The notes: generated by a model not told the origin, from the sequence alone. Positions 49,101 through 61,764 are shown, counted from the first letter of the stretch. The stretch is DNA of 64,000 bases from Gorsachius magnificus (GCA_034008185.1 CM067081.1:156952258-157016257); one strand, 5' to 3'. A program made the numbers and translations.

Positions 49101-50094
49101 CTAGGATAGGAATGACTTGTGTCCCTTGATTTGTTTGTGTCAGGTCAGGTGTGCATATGTGTGTGCGCAATACTTCTGCCTGAAGTTCAGAGACCGAAAG
49201 TTTGAGCCCTCTCATTGCTCCAGGTTAAAATGACTGCTGCAGCTCTATCTTCTATTCTGCTTGGCTTGTGAGAAGACTTGCTGTGTGTTTGAGTATATCC
49301 ATAGCAAATGTGATTTTGTGTTTCATCTTCAATGCACATCTGTTGAAGAACGGCAAAGAAACAGTAGCTCAAATAGACTGCAGCTGCAGCAGCCGTCGTT
49401 TTCATTTTGACCGTGATTCAAGATAAATGCTTTTAAAATTACAGCTTTCTAAAGAAACCTTCCTCCTTTAAAGGTTTTTCTCTCACTCCCTCTTTTTTTT
49501 TTGGAGCGAGCCCATACATCATGTTTGTTAAGTAGACGAGTACTGACAGTGTAATGGAAGTAGTGTGAAATACAGAAAAAGAAAGCTAGCTTCTCATTTT
49601 TTTAGGACAATGCAAATGTAGCTTTTTTCCCCTGGACCTACATTTACACAGTTTTTGTTTGAACTTGCATCAGAGAGATGGGATACAGCCAACTATCTAC
49701 AGGCTTGAAAACCAGGCTGATAAGAAGAACGGAGGAGAGCATTCAACTCTGCTACCAAGAGAAGCCAGCAGCAGATGTGCCTGCTGATGTTGTTACAGCG
49801 AGTATCTAGAAATTGGAGGTAGGCAGGTTTGGAAACCCATAAGCTTCACCAGAAATTTTCCAACGCTCCGGGATGATTGCAGTCTCATTTTGCAAGACAC
49901 ATAGCTAACTTGTAGTGGAAAAGTGGCAAAAAGTGTAACGTCCAGAAAGAGAGTTTTTCTTTGCTTTTTGCTACACTGGATCCACAGTGTTCCTTCATGC
50001 AAATTCATAATACACGTTGGTTTGTGAAATGCATATAACGTTGGTCACAATTCCTTAGTTTCTTACTCCCTTTGTAGAAAGTTGCATTTGAGAC

Positions 50095-50115
50095 AAAAAA
50101 AAAAAAAAAGAAAAA
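50095..50115. repeat. Poly(A), 15 nt plus 5
   Basis: Fifteen A, one G, five A. No polyadenylation signal or retrocopy was recognised before it. Confidence 0.9.
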
Positions 50116-51129
50116 GGGAAACAAAGAACTTAATTTGATGTGGATGGTAAAAAAAAAATAATTTTTTATTTATGAAGACTTAGAAGTAGTTCTGGAAGAC
50201 AAGAAGTAGACCGTTTTGATCAACAAGTTGGGACATCTGGCTTTGCTAATGGATGGCATAAACCAGGGCATACACAGAGGTGAGCAGGCAGTTGAGGTGG
50301 TCAGATATCCATCCAGAATTGACCCCTGAAATATTGTGATGCCCCTGAATCTGCATTTCATGCCAGAGAAAACAAGACTGTAGCAGAAAAGTTCTGACCA
50401 GGTCTAATATAGTTGGTAGTTTGCACCCACAAAAACTCGCTGCATTAAAAGCAGTGTATGCCTGTGCGTGACAGAGATAAACAAAACAGAGCTCTCCTCG
50501 GGTGAGAAGTAAAGCCTGTGGAAGAGTCTCTTGATTTAGGTTTGTGGATAATTTCTTGAGACTTCTAAAGAAATTCAGTACGGATTAACATTTTTTTAAA
50601 ATTACTGGAAAAAAGTTGCTCATTGTTCCTTAACAGGAAAGATGTTGTGCTAATTTATGCCACATGCAATGTCCGTAGGGTGGCCAAGGATCTAAGTCTC
50701 TGCATAATTTCACCCAAGGATATTAACTTCCCCACTGTGCCCAATTAAACTCATCCCCATGCTAATCTGAGAACAAACAGGATAAAATACGAATTTATTT
50801 CTGGAAATCTGTCTAAAGCAAAAAGTAATTAAATATCTCTCTATTCTTTTGAGGACATTTACAGCCTTTGTAATTAGTGATTAGAGCTTAGAAACAAACG
50901 CTAAGATTCATTTCCTTGCTGTGTCAGGATTTATTTCACGTAACTTCAACCCTCAACCCACCTAGGGCTGCTGGTCAGTGTAAGGGGTGGGAGCCATCTC
51001 CAGAGGCACACGGGGCGACCCACCTCTGGCAGCTGTGGTGCTCTCTTAATTGCAGGAGCTTAAACAAGTAGTTTAGAATAGACATCTCACTTCCTAAAAT
51101 GAATTTGATCTGTAGCAATTAATATGTTT

Positions 51130-51190
51130 TGTGGAAGTTTTTAACCTCTTTGCCTCTATTTTTCTGATCTGCAAACTGAGGACTGCTACT
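51130..51190 (+). mobile_element. Possible MIR SINE 3' segment
   Basis: TTAACCTCTTTGCCTCTATT, TTTCTGATCTGCAAACTGAG and GACTGCTACTT follow the order of the MIR 3' half (CTTAACCTCTCTGTGCCTCAG, TTTCCTCATCTGTAAAATGGG, GATAATA). The match is short and diverged, and the upstream core is not clear. Moderate to low confidence. Confidence 0.42.
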
Positions 51191-53471
51191 TTGCTGGTCC
51201 CTGGTCCTGTAACTAGCGGCTTTGCTGCTCCTCTCAGCCGTAATCAATTCACTAAGGTGTGAGCTCTTCTTTATTTTCATCCTTCGCTTTTGTCCTGTCC
51301 ATCTACACTCTTTACTTTACTAAGTCCCTCTGGTACATGAGTGGCAGTGGAAAACATCAGGGGAGGGTAGGATGGACATGTTGGATCAATGAACCAGTAT
51401 TGCTAACCCAGATTACAGCATCTCTGTTCCTCAGGTGGAGCTCTATAACACTGGAGCTTTTGGGGTTGTTTCTTTGCTACGTGCACATGACATCCAGCTC
51501 ATTAGGGTCTCTAGTTTGTCAGTGGTGTTACATGGGGGGAGGTGCTCTGGACACAGATTTTTGCTTCTTTCTGACACTGAGTAAAACCCCGTGTTGCTAA
51601 TTACTGTCTGGTGTGAGGCAAAAGCTGGCTCTCCATTAATGTAGAGAATAAATACTATTTCATTCTCTGCTTTTAAGACTTTGGCATGCTCACATACAAT
51701 ACCTAATCTGATTTTTACTTTCTAAAAATAGATCTCCCAAGCTCCAGCAAAGAAAGCCGCAGTTTTGCCTTAAGAAAAAGAAGGAGGTCAGGCAAGAGTT
51801 TAGTCATAAATCCTTGTACCTGCGGTCTCCGGATGAAGGACCGATAATTTAGTCTAAAATCCTGAGCTGAACACAGCAAAGCACAAGGCCCCAGATGTCA
51901 CAAGATGTTGCTATCAATCCGTCGATCTTTGTGAACTGCCGCTGAAGGATTAGCATTCATAAATCATTGCCGGGAGAGCTATCTGAAAGTCTCCTTACTC
52001 CGCTGTGGAGCCAGTGCTGGGTGAGGGCATTTGCATTCACTCCTCGTGCTCCTGGTTGCTGATTAAAAATTAACCCTTTCATACCGTTCGGTGTCCTTAG
52101 CCTGATTAGTCTGTAGAAGGGAGCATAGGAATTTTAATGAAGTTTGAAATGAGGTAGTCTTTTTTTTGTCGCTGAGTTTCTGATTTTGTCTGCAGTTGGA
52201 CTTGGCTGAAGTGAAGTCTTGCAGAGCAGCTTGTTGGAAATTATTATGGAAGGCATTTTCCTGAAGCAGAACGAGCTGGTTACTAATTACAAGCTTGTTC
52301 AGCATGATTTTAACTAAGTGTCTGAAAGGTATGTGGACATGGTATTCCAAGTTGCAAAAAACTCAGTCCCAACCACCTCTGACGAACTCTGGAAAAGGGC
52401 TGCTTCCTATGGTCACTTACTTCAACTTTGCCCTGAGTATTTTCGTGCTTCAAGAGTATTGCATGTGCAAAATATTGTCAAATTGAGCCTTGCCTGATTT
52501 GTATTCGTATGTGACCAGTTTTCCCTGAGCATAATTCTTGCCAGTACAGATGGAGCAGTAGTTTTATAATATCATTTAGACATTTGCTTATGATTGAGCT
52601 ATGGATGTTGCAGTGTCTCTGATAAGGTGGTTAGTGTAGTATTGGAATGTATATTTCAATACTTCATCCTATGTACTCAATAGAATTAATGTTTCATGCT
52701 GCTTTGGGGTCATAGCAGAAGTCTATTGCGAGAGTTTGGAAGACGAGCCATGTCCAAATCTTTAGCTGAAGTGAATCTCTAAACCTTCGGTATGGGTATA
52801 AAAAACTATTCTGTCTTTGCTTTAAAAATTCAGGAAGTTTGAGGGCAGTAGCTTATTTAAACAGGGTTAGAGACGCCAAAGATGTTAGTAACTGTTTTGA
52901 TGCTGCTATCTTGCCTTGGTCAAGTGGCACTGATTTTTCTATCTAGGTTGGGTAGGGGATGTTTAGGTGAATATTCAGCGCTAACCCATTTGTTTATGGC
53001 TCCAGGAGAAGGTACTAGGTTATGTTCCTGCTCTTTGCTGTCAGTAAGATGCTCCATGGAAAGCTTTAACCCTGGCCTGAAATTAGGGGCAGTTGGACAG
53101 CAATGTTAGCTGGCAAGGAACGTGCTTCAGCCAAAGAAGCAAGCAGACTGCTGTCAATTTTCAGCCTTTCATAGAGAAATCAGTTCAAAACAGAAGAGAA
53201 ATCAGACAAGAAAAAGGAATATATTTGACTTGTCTACAGCTTTTTTCTTTAAAACAAGAACGGGATCCCGTCTTCAATGGGAGTCTCAACATACTGCTGC
53301 CAATGCATATTTTTTCCTCAGTGAGACGACTCATATCCCAAATAGATGGAATGAATTATGCAGATCAGCTTTAAGCAATGGTGCATTAGGGAATTTTGTC
53401 TTTGTACTTTAGACCAATGTAGTGAAAAATTAACTATATGTCCTCAGAACTTTTCTGAAATATTTGTAATA

Positions 53472-53812
53472 TCATAGAATCATAGAATGGTTTGGGTTGG
53501 AAGGGACCTTAAAGATCGTCTAGTTCCAACCCCCCTGCCATGGGCAGGGACACCTTCCATGAGACCAGGTTGCTCAAAGCCCAGTCCAGCCTGGTCTCGA
53601 ACACTTCCAGGGATGGAACATCCACAGCTTCTCTGGGCAACCTCTTCCTGTGCCTCACCACCCTCATAGTGAAGAATTTCTTCCTTGTATCTAATCTAAA
53701 TCTACCCTCTTGAAGTTTAAAGACGTTATCCCTCGTCCTATCACTACATGCCCTTTTAAAAAGTCCCTCTCCAGCTTTCTTGTAGGTCCTCTTCAGGTAC
53801 TGGAAGGTCACT
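53472..53812 (-). mobile_element. CR1 LINE, about 340 bp of the 3' end
   Basis: It starts with two complement tail units (CATAGAATCATAGAATGG) and TTTGGGTTGGAAGGGACC. Then follow CCCTGCCATGGGCAGGGACA, CCAGGTTGCTCAAAGCCC, TCTCTGGGCAACCTCTTCC and TGGAAGGTCA, where it is truncated at the 5' end of the element. The wording is the complement of the copies at 29140 and 40588. It is well preserved. Confidence 0.97.
53509..53811 (-). pseudogene. CR1 ORF2 C-terminal fragment
   Basis: A 100-codon open stretch in the element's own sense has FQYLKRTYKKAGEGLF, CSDRTRDNVFKL, GRFRLDTRKKFFTMRVV, VPSLEVFETRLDWALSNL and MAGGLELDDL. It aligns along its length with the frame at 40590 and ends with the usual GGLELDDL that runs into the CR1 3' terminus. 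It lacks all catalytic domains because of 5' truncation. Confidence 0.9.
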
Positions 53813-55614
53813 AATGTGAGACAGTTGATTTAAGAGGCAGTGAACAGAGGGAAAGTTTTCACATGCGTTTTTGTTATCTTGCAAGTAAGTAGAATAGCCC
53901 AAGCTATGTAAATTAAAAGTTACCGAGTAGGAAATAGTTTCTGGATAGCAGTCAGGGAACTTTTATTCTACAGAAGCCTTGGAAATCGGAGCCTCTGACG
54001 TTTATGGGACTGTAGGATGGTAGCAATATATGTGGCTGCTGAATGCATGTACCCAGCATTTGAAATGTCACTTGTTTGTCTCTGTAAGTCCAGTGAAAAA
54101 AGTGACAATTATTTTGAGTGTCTCTTCTGGCAGAGTCTCCTCTCTGACTTGATCCCACACAGGCTTGTGAGAAATAGTTTCATTTGCCCTTCTGATACTT
54201 CGTGAGAAGGTGACCTTTTTGGTTTTAAGCCTCTGAGAGTCTTGTTTCCAATTATTTCCCCCCCTTTTCTCTTCTCTCTAGATAGTCCCAGTGTTCACAT
54301 ACCTTTTCAGGCCAATAATCTCCTAAGAGAAGTGCCACCGTGTCCCCTCTCTCAGTTTCTCTGTTGCTCCTGATAGGGAGGGGCAGAAATTGCATTGATG
54401 TGGCTTCTTATTTTTAGTATTTTCTCCTGTCATTGTTCATCCTGTGGGAATACCAAAGGTCTCCTATTCTGGGACAGGGTCTTTGTAGATTACCACGTAC
54501 ATTATAAATTCCTTCTGCCAAGTAGAGGTGACGACTTAAGCCTGGTGCACATTTTTCCATGTGAATGATCTTCAGTCTCTGAAATGTCACGCAAAAAAAT
54601 GAAGGCTTTATGCCATGCCTGCCTGCCTGCACGTTCCTCCTCCCCACCTATGCCCATTATTCTAGGCGCCGTTGTCTGGTGTCTTTGGCTAGACGCAACC
54701 TGGAGGTGACATCCCCTCTTGTAGACGCCAAGATCTAGTAGATGCTTTGCCATGTGCATTTACTCTGTCACTTGTAACCCAGCCTCTGCCATCACAGGTT
54801 CAGCACCCACAAGACCTGGGGAGGAGACACTGGTAAAATTGGAGCATGGCAGGAGTTACAAAGGCCACCTGGCCTGGATGATGACCTGCAAGCTCTCAGT
54901 GTGCTCCCAAACCATGCCTTTCCAAAGGGTGTTTTTAATTTGAGGGATCTACATTTTAATTCATAGCCATCTAATGGATCAAGACTGTGGCAGAACCTCT
55001 TGACTTTTTGTCTGCACAAATACTAGAGGAAGGTTTGACTCAGGAGTGCTTGTGTTCTTGTGCTCATTGCACTGTAATTCCCAGGTCAAATTCCTGCTTT
55101 TGGTACTAGTGAGTCTAAATAGAGTTTTCTAGAAATTGTGCATGGATCCTTCTGTTCTGAGATAAGTTAAGGCCTGCATGTGTAGTTTCCTTCTCTCTAT
55201 ATATAAACACAGATGATTATTATGTTGATAAGCTTTCAGTTCAGCAGGACTGCTTATCTTTCTCTCTTTAGAAACTGGAATTTGGTGCCTAGATAACATG
55301 CTCTGCAGACTTGCTATGAAATTAATGCATAGTGATTCCACAGCTTTTAACAAAATGGGCCAAGATTGCATTTTGGACAAATCATTCCTAGAGGTGGAAG
55401 AAAGGTCTTGTTCTTACAGCTCTTGTATTTAAGTAACAAACTTAACAATTCTTTCGGTTGCACGCAGTCCTGGCTAAATTCAGTGGAATGCCGATTTTGC
55501 TGCAGTTGCAGTATTAACACCACTCTTTAATCATTAAAGGCATTAAACACTGCTGTCAGCTGCTTCACACACTTAGTGTGCATGAACGGGATCTTTTAAT
55601 CAGTTCTTGGAGCC

Positions 55615-55659
55615 ATGCATATGCAATACTTATCATTAATTATAATTAACTGTAATTAT
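55615..55659. promoter_or_regulatory. POU-like and homeodomain-like site cluster
   Basis: ATGCATATGCAAT at 55615-55627 resembles an octamer (POU) site with a second half-site. ATTAATTATAATTAACTGTAATTA-type DNA at 55634-55659 follows, with at least three TAATTA/ATTA cores. Such packing is typical of conserved developmental enhancers. This is composition-based inference; neither binding nor conservation is shown. Confidence 0.3.
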
Positions 55660-56108
55660 GTATGGAGATCAGCCCAAGCCATAAAATGTAAATTTAGATA
55701 TTTACTATGTTAATAGGAAGATTTGGTGAAGATAAAGGGCTTGATTTTTTAATTTTCACTACCACAACAGTGTGACAGAGTCTTAGTGGAAGTGTGGTTA
55801 AAATGAATATGGCCGCAGTTAACGTCCGTGTTACAGTTTTCTTACTGCACATTGCTATAGATGAGATTCAGGCCCCAAAGGCCATGGCATTCACAGAACG
55901 AAACACTGCCTCAGAGAAGCTGAGACAGCAGAAAACAGGTTGCAGGAGCCCTGAGAGGTGAGTTTGTCCGCAGGCATGCCAGCACATGTTTTGAACTATA
56001 TATAAACATTCCTGATAGTTGTTCACCTAAGGACAATTTTGCAAAAGGGGTTTCTGCTGGGGAAAGGGGAGTATTCCCCTTTATTTCGATGCTGCAGTTA
56101 AATGCCAG

Positions 56109-56234
56109 GCGCAAGTATTCTCCAGGTGTGCGCAGAGGTGCTGTGCAGGGCTGCGTCGGGGCGCGCTGCTCCTGCCACCGATAAACAGGGAACCGAGCGC
56201 CGTGTTGAGCTGCCGTGTTGCTATGCTAACTCCG
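56109..56234. promoter_or_regulatory. CpG-dense patch
   Basis: About twelve CpG dinucleotides occur in 125 bp (GTGCGCAG, CTGCGTCGGGGCGCGC, GAGCGCCG) within otherwise AT-rich, CpG-poor DNA. It is too short for a classical CpG island. It could be a small regulatory element or an orphan CpG patch about 2.3 kb upstream of the candidate exon. Confidence 0.35.
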
Positions 56235-56355
56235 CAGTCTTCTTCTAAAGGCTTTACTGAAAAAAACCCCGAACCAATTAAGTGATATTGGGAATCATAA
56301 AAAAGATTTAATGGCTTCTGTGACTAAGGTTCTGCTCTAGCATTTAGCTTTTGCT

Positions 56356-56378
56356 TTTGTTTGTTTGTTTGTTTGTTT
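56356..56378. repeat. (TTTG)n microsatellite
   Basis: Nearly six perfect TTTG units. An ordinary tetranucleotide microsatellite. Confidence 0.95.
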
Positions 56379-58550
56379 ACATCGGGGAATCAAATCTTGC
56401 ACGTTGTGCAAATAATTTAATCTTTATGGCTGTTACTGCTGCATGTAAAGTGCTGTTGTGTTGATACCGGCTGGCTAAGTGAAGCAGGAAGGGGTGCATT
56501 TACGCGTGTTACTGTTGACCGTATTTAATGGAAATGAAAAGTGGAGTAATAAATTTGGGAACACTAGACTAGAGTTATACTTCTTCATTTTGGAACAAAG
56601 CAGCCGTGTTTCAGGATCCTGGTTAATCGTAGTCTAATGACCTGGGTACACTGCAACGTTCCTCTCTCCCTTTCCCCCTCCTCCGGTGTTTTAGATGGAA
56701 ACGATATGTTTTGCTGTTGACTGGAAGGCTCCATTTCAGAAAGCTTTCTTGTAATGGTGAGAGGGCTACAAAGTGATTTTCAAAGTATCCCTGAATCGTT
56801 TCCTGGTACAAGAGGAAGGAGGGGGATGACAGACGGGGATGGGGTGGGCAGGAGCTCTGTAGTTAGAACGACTGCTGGATGTCTCACACCCTCACTTTGG
56901 CATTTTCTTCCTAAAACCACTTCCAGACGCTGGAAGCTGACATTACTTATGCCAAATCTTTGTAAAGTTTTAACTGTTTTAAACCCTTTCCAAGTTAACT
57001 TTTAGAAAGGCACATTAGCACAAACCCAAAGGAATCGCAATACTTGGCTGCGTGACTATAAAAGCTCGGAACTTAATCAGGTATTTAAACATGTAAATTC
57101 AAATTATAGCCGCTAATAACATTACTATCCTAATTGCGAAGAAAATAAAAACATTTAGCTAGTTCATTTACTAAGCGTATACCTCTGACTTCTGCTGCGA
57201 GACCTGTGGAATCTCTCTTTGCTCGGGGGAAAAACGGCACAGCATGTTATTAGACAATTACCTTCCACTGAAAAACAGATACGAAGTGAGTGAAGGAATC
57301 TATTATGCTTCCAGACTGGACTTGTATACAGTTTTCTGTGGTTCGTGCTACTTTGACATATCAATTACAATTGCGTATCCACCCTCTGTATTAAAAGCAT
57401 TACTCGACTGTGTTCTCTGGCTCTTGGCTTGAAGCCTGCAACATCACATCTGCAAGTGGTGCAGCTTGCAGCGCTATAGGACATTTCAGTAGTTTCTGGT
57501 TACAAAACGTGGCAAGCGGTGGTGAAAGCGTGCCCGACTCTGCTAAATGCCTTCGCATTCCCAGCAGGATCATCTCTTCTTTCCTTTTGGGTTGTGTCTT
57601 AATTAAACCGTGACGAGACAAATCTCCCCTCGCTGCGATGCCTGATGCAGGTGTCTGGGTGCCTGATGCTCCTTCCATAGCTTGCAGAGGATGATGTGGG
57701 CCACGTGAGATTAGAAGGACAGGCGAGCTCTTGTTTTCCTCCTGACTATAGAAAGTGATCGGAGCCGAATGGCTTCTTATGTAGACTTTTATGGCCGCAA
57801 AGGTCTAACTTGAAACTGATGATCTCTGCACCTCCTGGGGCTCAGATCAAGGTCCCTCCTGGAAACACTTTATCATCCCACATGCTCCTCAGTCAGACCT
57901 TTGACAAAGCCTTTGGTTTGGAAACCTGCTGGTCTCCCAACAGGGATGACACAGCCTGTGTTGGTTTTCAGATCAGTCAAATATTCAGTTGCAATATGTA
58001 GAGCAAAATATAGTTTGTAGCAGGAAGTGCAGCAATGATTGACGGTACGCCCGCCGTGTACTGCTGAGTGTCTGTTCTAGGAGAAATCGAGGAGTTAGGC
58101 CAAAAGCTTTAAAATCAGATGTTTTAATAATAGGTTCCTGCGTACTTCTGTATTTAGGCTGAGAGAGGCTCAAACGTTGCCTCTCAGAGATGCTGATTAC
58201 AGGAATCCATCCAACTCCTCCCTGATGATCAGAGAAGCGGGGACCTAACACTGCTGAAAATTGTGTTGCTTTGGTCCCTATCCTTGAATTTTTGTGCACC
58301 CAAGCTGGAAGTTGTTGGATAACAGCTTTAAAAAGAGGGGAACCAGAGAGGGTTTTTTTCGGTAACTTCCACAATAGATAAAGGATTTAGCTCTCAGACA
58401 ATTTCTAGGGAAAGTAAAATTAGGAATTAAGACACAACCCTGTCTAGAATCCCCTGATCTGTCAGAAAATCTCTTCTGGCTCTAGGTATTGCAATAGGTT
58501 ACTGCTAAGCAATGTTGCTAACCTGTATTAATTTCAATTTCCCCTTGCAG

Positions 58551-58636
58551 TAATGCGTAGAAATCAATTTGGGATGGACATTTGCTGCCGGAAAGGATCC
58601 AGAAGCCCACTCCAGGAACTGTATAATCCCACCCAG
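58551..58636 (+). CDS. Candidate coding exon, 86 bp (gene not identified)
   Basis: The acceptor is a pyrimidine tract ending CCCCTTGCAG at 58550 and the donor is ACCCAG/GTGAGTG at 58636/58637; both are close to consensus. Only one of three frames is open. It enters with two bases (TA) and then reads [26 protein letters not shown] and TQ to the donor, ending in phase 0. The peptide is polar, has a vicinal Cys pair followed by basic residues, and an SRSPLQ stretch that could be a phosphosite. I do not recognise the family. Because an ATG follows the acceptor by two bases, this may be an internal exon or the first coding exon after a non-coding one. The length is normal for a vertebrate internal exon. 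The surrounding DNA has conserved-looking blocks, which suits a large developmental or neural gene, but that is inference. Confidence 0.5.
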
Positions 58637-59486
58637 GTGAGTGTCTCGTGGCTATGATCAAACTCACCAGCCCAGTGTACAAATACATTCTCTCTGGAAG
58701 GTATTTTGGTCTGTTTTTTCTCGTTTATATGTAATAGGTGTCTTCAGCTTGGAGAACTGGTACTGGGACCTGTAGAGTTTGGCCATAAAGTTCTACAGTT
58801 TGAGCTAAGGGCCTGGTTTTTAAAGGTTTTTAGTCATCTAATGGTGTGGGCTACTCTAAAATTTTTTCTTAGGTACCTAAAAGCCTTAAAAATACTGCCT
58901 TTTAGATGTCCTAGCCAGAAGCCGAGGCATCATAATTTAATCTCTTGATTAACACACAGAGTGGCACAGTGGGGTGAGAGAATACGACATGATATACATG
59001 AAAAAAGGAGTGCGGTAAGACTGTAAATTGCAATAATAAGAATACATTAATATCATTTATATGGCTTTCGGGTAGCCAGCTGCCCTTCCTGTCCGGGCTC
59101 ATTGCTTGTACAGAGTCTAGGCAAACCCAGTAGCTCACGCTCTTCCTTACGTTGTGTGCTATTTAACACCTGATGGTCTTGGTGGGAGCTTAGGATAATC
59201 TAGGCTAGAGTTGTTCTTGTGACAAGCAGTGCAGGAAAGCTACCTGAAATTTGTGCTCCCATTTGCTCCTCTAAATCAATTTATTCCCTACATGTGGGCT
59301 GAATTGGCACATTCAGGAGCAGCATTTCCTGTTGGCAGCCGAGAGGAAGTGCTGCCATTGAGAGAAAATGCCAGCTGACTATTAAACATATTTATTAAGG
59401 TTTAACAACCGCCTATTATATATTTATCCATCAATGAATACATTGAGTTTTACTAAATTGGCTATTAAGGAAAGTGACTATCCCAA

Positions 59487-59508
59487 TAAATCTAACTTGT
59501 TAGATTTA
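59487..59508. repeat. Near-perfect 22-bp palindrome
   Basis: TAAATCTAAC and GTTAGATTTA form perfect 10-bp arms around a TT centre. It could act as a dyad binding site. It sits in an AT-rich, conserved-looking block. Confidence 0.85.
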
Positions 59509-61709
59509 ACAAGGCAGTAAATGTTTTAAATACTATTTGATTATGAAGAGACTCACTATATAGTGTGCAAAACAAAGTCCAAGTGATTTAAACTATTTAT
59601 ATGAAGAATTGACAACAACCCAAAGATACGCGATATCTGTTACGTAGCGCAGTAAAGCTCCATTTGCTCGATAGTGTTGTTTTTATGAGCACAGGCTGAC
59701 TTTCTAATTCAATTTGAATTCTGTGCATGGCTGGGAACATGAGTTTATCATACTAATATACTGGCCTTTATTGACCATTATGGGAGTTAGCATTGCGTGA
59801 ATGGAAAGCGCATGTAAAAGCCCTGAAGAGGAACAATCCAGTGCTACAAAGGAAAAGTATTAGCATTTGCAGGTTAAATTTAAAGACTCTTTGCAGATGC
59901 TCAAGAAGCATGGGGAAGGGAAGAGAGGCTGGCTGACTAATTATTCTCTCTGGGGTCTGCTGTGTGTCAGTCAAAAGCCCCTTGCCCTTTAATATCCATT
60001 AAAGGCCATCCTGTAAGAAAGAAACATCCCTATCCATTGAAGGGCCGTAATCCCAGAGCCCTTGCAGGCTTGGTCAACTGCATTTTCCTGAGCTTCCTGA
60101 AGCAGGGGATGCAGCTGGCAGCTCCTTCGCTGCCTCTCCTTCCTTTCTGCGTGCCCTGACCAAGCAAACCATTAACAGCCCTTTCTGGGCTCACCTACAA
60201 GCCAGCCAGAAAAGTTGATGTTTGAGGAAGCGTGGCAGTTCTTGCAGCTGATGTTGAACTAAGCAGATGATGTTTTTTACTCTGAAGTGTTCCCATCAGC
60301 TTGCTGACATCCGTTCTTATCAAGGTTTTAGTTTTTCTTTTTTTCTTTGCTTTTTGGATGGGGCTTTGCATGCTGCACTCACTCCTAGAGGGACTGGCAA
60401 TGTCAGGCGAGCAAGTGCTTGCATTTTATGAAAACAGTAACAAGCAAAGGCGGTGTACTGCCATAGAACACAACAGATTGGAGATGACCCCTAGAATACT
60501 TCTGCAAGTATGTGGGTCATCTTTCTTTTCCATTTTCACCCAAAGAAATGTCTTCTCACCTTTCTTAGAGTGGCAGATTAGAGACTGGTTTATATTTTGG
60601 CAGTAGGGTGCTTGTTCCTCAAGAGTTCACCAGCAGTTGTGAGGGTGGGGGGATGGAGATCAGACCCCTAATCCTTCTCTGCAGTTCCTTGCTGAAGCAG
60701 TTGCGATCAGCCATTTGTAAAGTCAAGTCAGAAGTCACTATATAATAAATGCACAAGAAGATGTTTTTGGCCAAAATCTCTCTCTTACTGATCTAGATAA
60801 TTGAAAACATTGGTTAGATCTTTAACCCTTGACCATCAGAACCTGTTAGACTCCTGGAGTGGTGAAGCTGTGTTTTTCTCCTGGATGCCAATGGCTGTGT
60901 GTGCCATCACAGGAACTCTTTAGCACTCAGTTTAGCTGCCTCAGAAGAATGGTGGAAGTGATCAAGCAGGTATTTGTAGTTCTCCTTGTAGTTCAAAGGA
61001 ATCTGTTTAATTCAAACACCAGACTTCATCCGCTGAAAGATGCCCTGCAGCTGTGGCTTTAGATTACGACAAGCTAGGAGCAACTGTGATTTTTTAAAGG
61101 TAGGAAACTTTAAATATTTAATGTGTCCATATGCATGTTTCTTACATGATCTAGTATAACAGGAGAACCCACCTATGGCTCACCATCCTCTACTACAAAG
61201 CGCATGTGCTTCAGGTTTCCTTGCATAGGCAGCAGTGTGCAACCATGACTGCTGCTGTTCCTGGGAACGGCTCCAGGACCCCCAACATTGGCGGGCACGG
61301 GAGGGGACTGTATGGGGCTCCCTGCTTTGATATGGTATTAAGGGCTCATATGTCCTCACATGGAGCATGCTCCTGGCTGTTCCTTATCAGGGGAGATGAG
61401 AGTTTGGCCATAGGTTGAAATAGGTGCCAGATAGGGTCAATACTCTCTCAGATACAAAATGTTGTAGTTTAATATGAATAAGGTTTTCCTACTGTGTGTT
61501 CTGCATTAGGTTGCACTGCCCTCATAAAACCCCGATGGAGACAGGTTGATTTACACCAGCTGAGAGTTTGACTACGGGTATTTACTGTGTAGACACATAA
61601 CAGCCTCTCTGGTCCTGCGCTGTTTTGTTTCCTTCTATGGAGTTGTTTGAGTTGTTTGCAGACGCCATCATTTGTCTCTTGGATCTCTTTTGGCTTGGTA
61701 AATGATTGT

Positions 61710-61764
61710 GAAAAGGAAAGGAAAGGAAGAGAGAGAAGAAGAAAAGAAAAAAGGAAAGAGAAAA
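61710..61764. repeat. Purine-only tract, 55 nt
   Basis: Fifty-five consecutive A/G residues, mainly GGAAA and GAAA words, with no pyrimidine. Such tracts can form triplex DNA. On the minus strand it gives Phe/Leu/Ser-rich chance frames. Confidence 0.9.

Larger units (their letters stand above)
45268..53471. other. Unique non-coding stretch, no supported gene
   Basis: No gene is supported. 45330-45550 is purine-rich. AT-rich conserved-looking segments lie at about 46600-46780, 50690-50960 and 51890-52100. A 143-codon frame at 48243-48674 crosses a slightly GC-richer part but has no motif or splice context. The 113-codon frame at 51259-51600 is likewise unremarkable. A/T homopolymers occur near 49491-49502 and 50149-50169. 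Confidence 0.5.
53813..58550. other. Non-coding stretch rich in conserved-looking AT blocks
   Basis: No gene is supported upstream of the candidate exon at 58551. AT-rich blocks at about 55500-55740 and 57000-57180, with dense TAAT words, look like conserved non-coding elements; the CpG patch and GTTT repeat are listed separately. Minus-strand frames at 57400-57678 and 57985-58374 are open without motif or splice support. Confidence 0.5.
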
